DNA of 64,000 nucleotides from Tribonema minus (taxonomy: Eukaryota; Sar; Xanthophyceae; Tribonematales; Tribonemataceae): the NCBI GenBank assembly GCA_017506865.1, contig JAFCMP010000515.1:724719-788718 (forward strand), given 5' to 3'. This document shows positions 56,397 through 64,000 of this stretch, piece after piece (position 1 is the first letter of the stretch; every line of letters starts with the position of its first letter). A program made the translations under genes and the position numbers. Under the pieces are notes generated by a model that was not told the DNA's origin, searched no databases, and saw only the letters and a program-made list of their open reading frames with translations.

Positions 56397-59300
56397 TGCC
56401 TGAACCTTTTCTGGGTCCGGACGAATGCCCCTGATCCCACAATGTGACCAAGGAACTTGATCTCAGTTTGGAACCATTGGCATTTGTGCCGCGCCACACT
56501 TAGACCAGCGTCTTTGATGCGTGATAGGACGTCACGGATATGCGCAAGGTGCGTTTCCATGGAGTCATCATATATCAAGACGTCGTCGACGTAAACCATG
56601 GCATATGCACCTAGGGCAGCGCCCAAAGTGTTGTGCATCAAGCGTGTGAATTGCGCAGGCAAATTCACAAGCCCAAAAGGTGCCACTGTGTACTGCCATA
56701 GCCCTCCATCAGGTGTGCGGAATGCCGTTTTAGGCTTGTCACTTTCGCGCAATGGTATCTGATGGTAGCCCGCGGCCATGTCGACTGAGGACACGTACCG
56801 GGCGCCCTTCATTTGATGCACCATATCATCGATGTTGCCTAGACCTCTGCTGTCGCGCTTCGTGACAGCGTTGAGACGGCGGAAGTCCACGCAAAATCGT
56901 ATCTGATCACCTTGCCTTGCTAGTACTGGGTTGCATGCCCATGGACCATTGCTAGGCTCCACTTGCTTGCGCACATGCATGGCCTTGACATGTTCCATGA
57001 TGTACTCTGCCTCCTTTTGCGCCCACCTCCTAGCCTTTTCAGCGATAGGCATTGCATCACCAGTGTCAATCTCAAACTCCATGAGGTTTGTCACTGTCGG
57101 ATTTTTGGGGTCCTTTGCAAACACGCTCGCGAATTCGTTGAACACATCCATCAGATGCTCAGCATATGGCCTACCATCGGGGGCTTTCATATCATGAAGG
57201 TCACCTTTGGTGGGTAGCATCTCGCGTAGCTCTGCTTCAGTGCAGGGTTCCTGTGTGGTACGAGTGCGTTCTGTGCCTGGTGTAGCAGCAGACACATTAG
57301 CAGCACCATAGGTACCAGCAGCCTTCCCCAATGCAATTGCTCGCAGCGCCGCGGTTGCAGCGTAGCTGAACTCGCTGTTCGGGTGGTGAGCTGCAGCCAC
57401 CTGCAAGAGCTGTTGCTCAAGCTTGGTCGCAGATGCGTCCTCCAACTCAATGATATCCTCAGGCGAAGCCGGCCGTGCCTCACCAATGAAGGTGTTTCTG
57501 GCCATAAGCACCGGCTGGTCTGAGAAGTTTACCATGCGTGCGCGCACAGGGTTGTGCGCGCCAACAATATCCACCGACATGGCGGCCTTTACGCCCCTTT
57601 CTTGCAACTTCAACATCGTCTGAGACATTGCGGGTTGTATTACTGCCGAGTAGGGGCTCAGCCCTTTCACTGGTGGGTGTAATGCAACTTCAACGTTCAC
57701 CTCGGTGTGCGCTGGAATGAGTATGTCATTCACCAGGCACACGGCACGATGCGCAGGGGGGGCTGGTACTTTGGGGCTAATTTTCACAGCCCCTGCGGTC
57801 TTAGCGCCTTGCCACACCGTCCCATGCGCTGCCTCGCTGCCTAGCATCTTCAACTTTGGGCCGTCCGAACCTAACGGCTGGTATGTCAAATCCTCATAGT
57901 CAAAGAGGGTTTTGTACATGCCAAAGAAGTCGCTGCCTAGAATGGTGGTGATGGCCAAGTCCACAATGTAGAACTTGTGCCGCACCAGCTTGTTACCAAA
58001 CCGTAAGGTGAGGTGCAAAGCGCCTACGATCTTGACCTGTGTGCGACTGTCTGCCAGTTCTATGACTGAATGGTCCCCCTTCTCAAGAGGGCATGTCGTC
58101 CCTGGAGATAGCTCATCCGCCGTTGCTTTTGCCATGATGCCTGCCTCAGCGCCGGGGTCCAGCAATGAGACAAAGTCTCGTTCTTTGAACCCACGTTGGT
58201 GCTGCACGCGTGCCTTCAGCCTGGCAAACCGCTGCTTGCTGGGCTGGCCACTTGGCAACACAACTGTCTCTCCCGGCCTCACCGAGGCGGGATCCACTTC
58301 AGCGGCTTGTGAGCGGCTCGCTTCATCGTGTAGCTTGGCAGCCACAGCGCTCACGCGAGGGTTGCCTAGCCCACGCCTGCGAGTTGCCTCATGCACCGTG
58401 TCGTCAAAGTGATGCTCGTCTTCACTGGCGTATGCACCTTGTGAGGAGCCGCTAGGGTGTGACTGCACAAGTTCCTCTTCCTCAACTTCATCAACATCAG
58501 AGTCTGAGTCATTGCACGAGTCATTGAGCGCTGTGCAAGACCAAGGACCTGTGTTCAAACCTTCTGCACATATCATATCAGGGGTGACTGCATACTGCCA
58601 AGCACTGTATCGTGCGGTGATGGCCGCAACCCTAGCCTGCACCTTGCCTTGCTCAGTAGGAGTCTCTGCCACATGCATGTAATCTTCAGACCCTGGCAGC
58701 ATCCATTCAGGGGGGGGTGCACTAGGGTCATGGTCCAGGCGGACACCCCGGGGACAAGGGGCGCCTACTTGAAGATCAAGCATGCCAGATCCCACAAGCC
58801 CAACGGCAATGTGAAAAGCCATGCGTGGCATGACTAAGTTTACAAGCCATAACTTCATGTCCTCAATGGTGGCCTTGCATGGCAAGTCACGTGTAAAGGT
58901 GAGCAGGACAGCCATTTCACGCAATGACAGTACTCTTGCATTTTGCACAGGGCCAGCATCATGTTCATCATCAGCCACATAGTCAGCCAGATCCACTGGT
59001 GGTTTTCCAGGGTTCCGCCTGACCGGGCTGGGCATGCAGTCATCGGCATCATACACACTCTTGGTACCCTTCACGCGAGATTTCCAAAAGAAACAGCGCT
59101 CAGGGCAGCGAAGAACGCGCCGTACGGACATGGGTAATGATGAACGCTGAATTGCATTAATTAACGCCCCGAACCGTGCCATAGCGGTCGTGACACCAAC
59201 CCCTGCCCGCGCAATCACCACATACAGCCGCCGCCGGTGGCACGCTATGCTAAAATCCGACCCCTTCAGCTTGCTGACATAGAGACAGTAGCCGTGGGCC

Positions 59301-62134
59301 AGCAGCAAAGCCTGCGCGCGCGCCCACGCCTTGGAGCTGAGCATGGATACCACATTCTCGATGACACAGCAGCGCAGCTTCGCCCTCACAATCAGCCGCG
59401 CCGCCATGATCGTCACCTCCGCCGCTGCCCCCTCAACGCCACTCCCGTTTGCATAATCTGTGCACGGGGGGGACATTGTGGTGAGGTCAGGATCCAGTTC
59501 AGCCAGTGCTATGGCTACTGCATCATCGCTCAGGCACGCGTTTAAAACCTTGTGGGTGCCAGGGTGCAGTTCGTGGTACGCCTCACACACGCGGGGGCAC
59601 TTGTCAACAGCAAGTTGAGTGTCCACCACAAGGCCTGCCACACTTGCCTGCTTTAAACCCTCGTCCCAGCCACCAATGCCGCAGCATATGGAGGCGTGTG
59701 TCACATGCCGCGCTGCACCCGCCACTGGCATGCCAGCATCAGGGTCCTGTGTCACAGCGGTAGCACAGACAGGCGATTCGCTTGCATTAGGTATGGTAAC
59801 CGTATGCGGCGAACCAGTGTTTGATGGGGGAGTATCGTTTGCACTATCACCTTCAAGTTGCATGTTAGCATCAGCCGTAGACTGCGACACTTCCGCGAGG
59901 GAAGGTACGCTGGGTAACGAAGGATGCAACATAGCCAGCAATACGGCGTCATTGTGCCCAGGCGCGCGCTCACGTGGTGAGGTTGCGATGGACGCGGAGA
60001 CGCACATATCACGTTGACCAAAAGCATGTTCAAGTTCAACTGCGGCGCGCGCACCGCTGGTGCCACCCCCTGAGAGGGCCGCACGCGCGCGCGCGAGCGA
60101 AGTAGACTCACCCTGAGCCCTCTGCCAGGCCACAAAGGCCATCATCTTGTGATACTCGTCCGCCTCCGCTGGCGTTGGCGCAGCGGCAGCAGCCGCCGCT
60201 GCCACGACCGGCGCCTGCGGCATAGCAGCCGGGGGCGGAAAAGGGGGGCGGGGACCGTACCGCGTGTACTGATTCGCCTGATGCGCCGGTGGCGCGCCGC
60301 GCGGCTCACCGCGCGGCCCGCCGTACGGTGCGGCGCGGGGGCGGCGGGAAGGATCAAACGCCGGGCAGTTGGGCGTGTTGCGATGCATGTCAACGGCGAT
60401 ACCGCGCGGCAGCGTTGTCTGGCAGTCAAAGCATACCCAGTGAGAACGCGGGTTGAACTGCACCATGCCTGAATTGTCATGCTCAGGCGCGGGGGGCCCA
60501 CGCCTGGCGGGCGCGGCTGCCGGAGCCGACTTGGCGGCTACAGCAGCAGCTCGCACCTCCAAGGCTTTCTCCTTTTTGGCGAGGCGCCTCTCCTTGTCCG
60601 CCAGCGCCCTCTCCTTGCGCGCAATCTGCGAGGCAGAGGGCGTCTGGCGCGGCGCGTCACTTGCTTGCGACGCGTCGTCGCGCAAACTCTCGCGGTCAGA
60701 ACCATCCTGCGACGTGGGTCCGCCCTTGCTCGCGGCATGGGCTTTCCCGTTCCAGGTGCGCTCAATGTGCTCCTGAATGCTCGCAAGACCAGCGTCCTGC
60801 CAGCCCCTCCCCAGTGCAACCCTAGCGGCCGTCCGCTCCTTGGATGAGATGAGGCGTAAGTAGTGAAGCTTTTCAGAAAACTCACGAGAACTTTCGCTAC
60901 CACCTGCCTGTACAACCATGTTCCGCACGCGGAGAGCCAACTCCCCAGGGCTCTCGCTCGGGAGACGCCTGGCTTGAAGTAGAGAATTGTACACCTTCTC
61001 TTGGGCAGCTTCAGAGTTGAAGTGCTCAATTATGGCTGCACAACGTTCTGCGTACGTTAGCTGCTCCCACCCCTTCCGCTTGCCGCCGACCTCTAGGGAC
61101 AGTAGGCGCACAGTTGAAAGTAAGGGTTTGTCCTTCGACGCCTTTATGGCCACACTTAGAGCGTGGACCTTGACGTCCTCTGCCATGGAGCGCAGCGCAG
61201 CGGTGAGTGAGTCAAGCCTGGTGACACATACACCTACGCGAGAAGAGAGGTCGGCTACGCCGGCAATCCTACCAGCCTTCGCATAGACGTCTCCCTTGCC
61301 CCTGTTAGCAGCGTCAGCGCCGTCCGCTCGGGACGGTTCACTGCCATCGTCGCTGGGGGTCGTGGTGACCCCAGTGCTCGACGGCGCAGTATGAGACATC
61401 TGAATCGAGGCCGCCACGCCAACGCGGGGCGGGGCAACCTGGACCAAACGCCCTGCCTGCAAGTGCTGCACCAGCTGCACCTTCTCGAACGCCTTGAGAC
61501 GGCGCAGTGTATCTGCATCGCCAAGATCGCGATCCATGATTGCGTCGAGTTCTATGCGAGCAGTCTCCAAAGCGCTGAATCTCTGTGAGTACGCGCAGCG
61601 GTCAACTTCTACCTGCTCCATGCTCGCCTTAAGACGTGGAAGCTGGTACGTGATCGCATAGAGGTCCGTCTTGTACATTGTACGTTCAGGGGAACCCTCC
61701 TTGCTAGCATCGCGCAGGCCACGCAACACCTTAGCCTGGGCGTCAAGGTCCTGGAAACGTTCTTGCAGCTGTACCTCGTCTGCAGACAGTCTCGCCGAGG
61801 CAGATGCCCCGGACTTGTGCGAGGCCGCCAACAGCTCGAGCAGCCGGGTATAACGGGCTCTGGATACGGTTAGACCGGCACCAGTCTCACCCGCATCAGA
61901 GCTGGCGTCGTCACCGGCGCCAGCGCATATCTCGTCGTCGAGCTCCGCCTCTCGCTCGCTACCGCCAACGGCCGGCGCAGGAGGGGTTGCGGGCTCCTTT
62001 GACGACTTGGACTTCTTCGCGGGCTTCTCCGGCTTGTCAGCCGGTGCCGCATCAGCCTTGCCCTTACTCCCCTTTCTTTTCGTGGAGGAGTCCGAGTCTG
62101 CACATGGAACAGGATCATGTGTTGAGTCTCTCAA
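56384..62134 (-). CDS. gag - zinc finger - C5 DNA methyltransferase - protease - RT polyprotein
   Basis: A 1916-codon frame. Residues 1-560 are gag-like: Lys/Pro-rich start, helical region, ELALRVRNMVVQAGG. A CxxC...H...C finger (HWVCFDCQ to HRNTPNCPAF) is at about 565-592. A cytosine-5 methyltransferase spans about 808-1115: motif I SICCGIGGWDEGL, IV TMSPPCTDYANG with catalytic Cys, VI ENV, VIII CHRRRLYVVIA, IX LSLREMAVLLTF and X LVMPRMAFHIAVG. The protease has LLDPGAEAGIMA (about 1323) and ILGSDFF. The RT has FCVDFRRLNAVTKRD (about 1745) and MVYVDDVLIYDD (about 1846). The frame begins without an ATG: the 5' codon is TTG and a TGA lies four codons upstream. Translation may follow splicing; an acceptor-like TTCCATGTGCAG lies just inside. 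The frame ends by frameshift shortly after the YVDD region. Confidence 0.95.
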   Translation of the reverse strand: MRDSTHDPVPCADSDSSTKRKGSKGKADAAPADKPEKPAKKSKSSKEPATPPAPAVGGSEREAELDDEICAGAGDDASSDAGETGAGLTVSRARYTRLLELLAASHKSGASASARLSADEVQLQERFQDLDAQAKVLRGLRDASKEGSPERTMYKTDLYAITYQLPRLKASMEQVEVDRCAYSQRFSALETARIELDAIMDRDLGDADTLRRLKAFEKVQLVQHLQAGRLVQVAPPRVGVAASIQMSHTAPSSTGVTTTPSDDGSEPSRADGADAANRGKGDVYAKAGRIAGVADLSSRVGVCVTRLDSLTAALRSMAEDVKVHALSVAIKASKDKPLLSTVRLLSLEVGGKRKGWEQLTYAERCAAIIEHFNSEAAQEKVYNSLLQARRLPSESPGELALRVRNMVVQAGGSESSREFSEKLHYLRLISSKERTAARVALGRGWQDAGLASIQEHIERTWNGKAHAASKGGPTSQDGSDRESLRDDASQASDAPRQTPSASQIARKERALADKERRLAKKEKALEVRAAAVAAKSAPAAAPARRGPPAPEHDNSGMVQFNPRSHWVCFDCQTTLPRGIAVDMHRNTPNCPAFDPSRRPRAAPYGGPRGEPRGAPPAHQANQYTRYGPRPPFPPPAAMPQAPVVAAAAAAAAPTPAEADEYHKMMAFVAWQRAQGESTSLARARAALSGGGTSGARAAVELEHAFGQRDMCVSASIATSPRERAPGHNDAVLLAMLHPSLPSVPSLAEVSQSTADANMQLEGDSANDTPPSNTGSPHTVTIPNASESPVCATAVTQDPDAGMPVAGAARHVTHASICCGIGGWDEGLKQASVAGLVVDTQLAVDKCPRVCEAYHELHPGTHKVLNACLSDDAVAIALAELDPDLTTMSPPCTDYANGSGVEGAAAEVTIMAARLIVRAKLRCCVIENVVSMLSSKAWARAQALLLAHGYCLYVSKLKGSDFSIACHRRRLYVVIARAGVGVTTAMARFGALINAIQRSSLPMSVRRVLRCPERCFFWKSRVKGTKSVYDADDCMPSPVRRNPGKPPVDLADYVADDEHDAGPVQNARVLSLREMAVLLTFTRDLPCKATIEDMKLWLVNLVMPRMAFHIAVGLVGSGMLDLQVGAPCPRGVRLDHDPSAPPPEWMLPGSEDYMHVAETPTEQGKVQARVAAITARYSAWQYAVTPDMICAEGLNTGPWSCTALNDSCNDSDSDVDEVEEEELVQSHPSGSSQGAYASEDEHHFDDTVHEATRRRGLGNPRVSAVAAKLHDEASRSQAAEVDPASVRPGETVVLPSGQPSKQRFARLKARVQHQRGFKERDFVSLLDPGAEAGIMAKATADELSPGTTCPLEKGDHSVIELADSRTQVKIVGALHLTLRFGNKLVRHKFYIVDLAITTILGSDFFGMYKTLFDYEDLTYQPLGSDGPKLKMLGSEAAHGTVWQGAKTAGAVKISPKVPAPPAHRAVCLVNDILIPAHTEVNVEVALHPPVKGLSPYSAVIQPAMSQTMLKLQERGVKAAMSVDIVGAHNPVRARMVNFSDQPVLMARNTFIGEARPASPEDIIELEDASATKLEQQLLQVAAAHHPNSEFSYAATAALRAIALGKAAGTYGAANVSAATPGTERTRTTQEPCTEAELREMLPTKGDLHDMKAPDGRPYAEHLMDVFNEFASVFAKDPKNPTVTNLMEFEIDTGDAMPIAEKARRWAQKEAEYIMEHVKAMHVRKQVEPSNGPWACNPVLARQGDQIRFCVDFRRLNAVTKRDSRGLGNIDDMVHQMKGARYVSSVDMAAGYHQIPLRESDKPKTAFRTPDGGLWQYTVAPFGLVNLPAQFTRLMHNTLGAALGAYAMVYVDDVLIYDDSMETHLAHIRDVLSRIKDAGLSVARHKCQWFQTEIKFLGHIVGSGAFVRTQKRFRQCLT

Positions 62135-63231
62135 ATATACCCCTCACCATCCAACAATAAGATATCCATCAGCCTGGGAGAACAAAAATTATTATAGTAC
62201 TCATCAAGAGAGCTTCTCTTGGAACATGGGATGTCCCTGTGCGCTCGCCCGTGCAATTAGCCAGCCCGGGACGTGCACAGAACACACCGGCACTCCCATG
62301 AGATGCATGTGGTTGCCAATCATAGCCACGCAAGTCAGTAGAACCACGGGCTCCCGCAACCGTGTCAACCGCGGCATGCTATGTCTCAATGCATTTGATT
62401 CTAGTGCGGCAGCGGCAGAGCAGAGTTACTGTTGTTGCTGCGCAAGCACCATATGCACACCTGTTTATCGTCGTAGTTAACGCTGTTGCCTAGCTGATTG
62501 TGGCCTGCACCAATCCAACACCTCCGGTATGCAACCGTTACCTAAGTTGCTCTGGGTAGCAACTTCAAGCGAGCGTCGACGCATTCGCAAGACGAACTGT
62601 GATCATCAGCTCGATTACACCATCATCAGATGGTGCCGAGAAACAAAGGGTGGGGGGTGATGGGTAACCTCGCAAGCCCACTAATGCCCGTGCAAGTCAG
62701 TACGGGAGAACCCGTACCGCAGCTTTCGACAGTCAGCCTCATCATCTCAATTACACAGCGTTAACAGCCGACGTCATGCGAAGCAACTACGGGTGTGTGA
62801 GCCGCTGCTAAGCATGATTCCTCCGACACAGGCACTGGAGCTAGGGCGGCTCACGCAGCATAAAAGCACTGCTGCTCAGTGTTCACTTGGTAGCGACAGC
62901 TGGCACAACCAAGCAAAGGATGCGGCATGCAGGCGCATATTTACAATGTGCATGCACACCGACCCCTGCGCTAAATTCCTCCTCGTAGCTGCCTCCAGTT
63001 AGTACGAGCGGTAACCAACACTCAGCGCGTCCGCCTCGCGAAGGGCCGATACTGAATGATTGGACGATTTCCTATTCGGTCAATTGGCCTACGTTAAGGA
63101 GCGGGAAAGCAACGTTGGCGCTCCAGAGCACGTGTTGATGAGGGCAAGCGAGGGCTAACGATACGATATTTAAGGAGCACGTGTAGCTTGGTTCGTCAGG
63201 GCCCGCCAGAGCGAAGCAAGGGGTGGGTAAG
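62135..63231 (-). other. retrotransposon 5' leader
   Basis: About 1.1 kb between primer-binding site and gag frame with no long open frame. It presumably holds packaging signals and perhaps a leader intron. Confidence 0.5.
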
Positions 63232-63249
63232 GACTGTCTGTAGGTGCCA
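63232..63249 (-). other. primer-binding site
   Basis: Directly after the 5' LTR the sense strand reads TGGCACCTACAGACAGTC. The leading TGG complements a tRNA 3' CCA end. The tRNA species was not identified. Confidence 0.75.
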
Positions 63250-63604
63250 TGAAACAAAGTTGGGGTTATATTTGTTATGTTAAGCCTGTCTTACTTGTAG
63301 ATGGGGCAGCGTTGGCTTGGGCTGATTTAGACGGGTCCATGATGGTTGATGGTTGTTGGCTTCAGTTGTCTCTATCCTGGAGCCGTGGTATCCTAGCTGA
63401 GTGACAAGAACCGAGGCCTTGCAAGCACAACCCTTCATCTGGGGAGACTCAAGGGTCTCACCGGTTAAGGGGTTTTCCTGCAATGTTCCCCTAGTTCGAA
63501 CCAATTGCCCTGGGCCCTAATAACGGCCGAATATAATAGAGTTGAAACATCATAAGCCAGAAGGCTACATAAATAGTTTACTTTACATACAGCTGCCCGT
63601 GTCA
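63250..63604 (-). repeat. right LTR (5' LTR of the minus-strand element)
   Basis: 355 bp, same ends as the left LTR (TGAAACAAAG to GCCCGTGTCA on the plus strand), with no difference noticed between the two. Confidence 0.95.
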
Positions 63605-64000
63605 GTATTGCATGAATCAGCATGAATCAGGTGGAGCGGGGGGTCATTGGTGGTAACGCATGGCGTGCGTTACATGATCGAGTCAATGGCCAGAATACCT
63701 GTTTAAAACTCACCTGCATCTACCATTCAAAAGCAGCCACCAGGCTGCAGCTGTGCACTGCACAGACTAGGCTGCTGCATGTGAGTAAACCCTAGGAATT
63801 CATGGGACACTCAGCCTCCCTTGGGCGTATGTTTTTTTATGCAAGTCCACAAGTGCAGTGCGCAGGCGCTAGTGCCAATCTCGCGAGCCTCGTTTCACAC
63901 ACGCCAATGGCACTGTGCTGGTACGTGCAGCGGAACCATGCATAACGCTCGCACGTAGCGCACGCACTGTGCTATCTGCACGCAAGTCACACGCACGCAC
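63605..64000. other. right flank of the retrotransposon, no gene recognised
   Basis: Begins with the second GTAT. About 390 bp of ordinary sequence. The missing part of the GH26-like hydrolase was not recognised here. Confidence 0.4.

Larger units (their letters stand above)
52222..63604 (-). mobile_element. Ty3/gypsy-type LTR retrotransposon carrying a DNA methyltransferase
   Basis: An 11,383-bp element transcribed on the minus strand. It has two 355-bp direct LTRs starting TG and ending CA, flanked by GTAT on each side. Reading along its sense strand, the order is LTR, primer-binding site, about 1.1 kb leader, gag with zinc finger, cytosine-5 DNA methyltransferase, aspartic protease, reverse transcriptase, RNase H, integrase with GPW-type and Tudor-like C-terminal segments, polypurine tract, LTR. 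Protease-RT-RNase H-integrase order marks it as Ty3/gypsy. The LTRs read as identical, so insertion is recent. The pol region is cut by three 1-base frameshifts. Confidence 0.95.

Noticed and set aside
58800..59705. Methyltransferase considered as an independent host or viral gene
   Set aside because: It shares one uninterrupted frame with gag, protease and RT inside intact LTRs, so it belongs to the element. Its ultimate source was not assigned.

Overview
The window is nuclear DNA from a eukaryotic alga. It is GC-rich and dense in introns. Almost every intron has a GTGAGT-like donor and a CAG acceptor, and two appear to be GC-AG introns. Two proteins (an ABC1-type kinase and the N-terminus of a pseudouridine synthase) begin with a signal peptide followed by Phe and an Ala-Pro pair, as in bipartite presequences of red-type secondary plastids. 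A KRE6/SKN1 beta-glucan enzyme and ankyrin-like WL-repeat proteins fit the same picture. I infer a haptophyte or stramenopile; the species cannot be named from the sequence.

Layout, left to right: a Kelch-MORN protein (-, 1.06-3.76 kb); TrmO-type tRNA methyltransferase (+, 3.94-6.62); a GtrA-like membrane protein (-, 6.90-7.44); a KRE6/SKN1 glycosyl hydrolase with an EGF-like module and a C-terminal membrane anchor (-, 8.49-13.13); a 13-exon plastid ABC1 kinase (+, 13.57-24.87); a gene-poor stretch with a large inverted repeat (24.9-29.4); a membrane-anchored coiled-coil protein (-, 29.43-33.66); a TatD-associated radical SAM-like protein with no visible cysteine exon (-, 34.42-35.39); a mitochondrial-type adenylate kinase (+, 35.75-38.42); two oppositely oriented fragments of an RluA-type pseudouridine synthase (39.29-40.46); an ankyrin-like protein (+, 40.69-42.50); a long single-pass membrane protein (-, 43.62-48.16); a secreted Cys-rich/GH26-like hydrolase (+, from 48.89); and an 11.4-kb LTR retrotransposon (-, 52.22-63.60). 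For most of these genes the exon boundaries were worked out by hand, and all reading phases agree across the joins.

The retrotransposon is the most striking single object. It is a Ty3/gypsy-type element with identical 355-bp LTRs, a 4-bp target duplication, a primer-binding site and a polypurine tract. A complete-looking cytosine-5 DNA methyltransferase lies between its gag/zinc-finger region and its protease-reverse transcriptase. Three single-base frameshifts, at least two in homopolymers, interrupt its pol region.

The most striking genome-wide pattern is that introns often carry tandem, decayed copies of the neighbouring exon-intron junction. I see this in the KRE6, ABC1K, coiled-coil, adenylate kinase and GH26-like genes. 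Other non-coding signatures are dispersed GAAGTT repeats, short interstitial TTAGGG-type tracts and nearly pure poly-C tracts just before acceptors.
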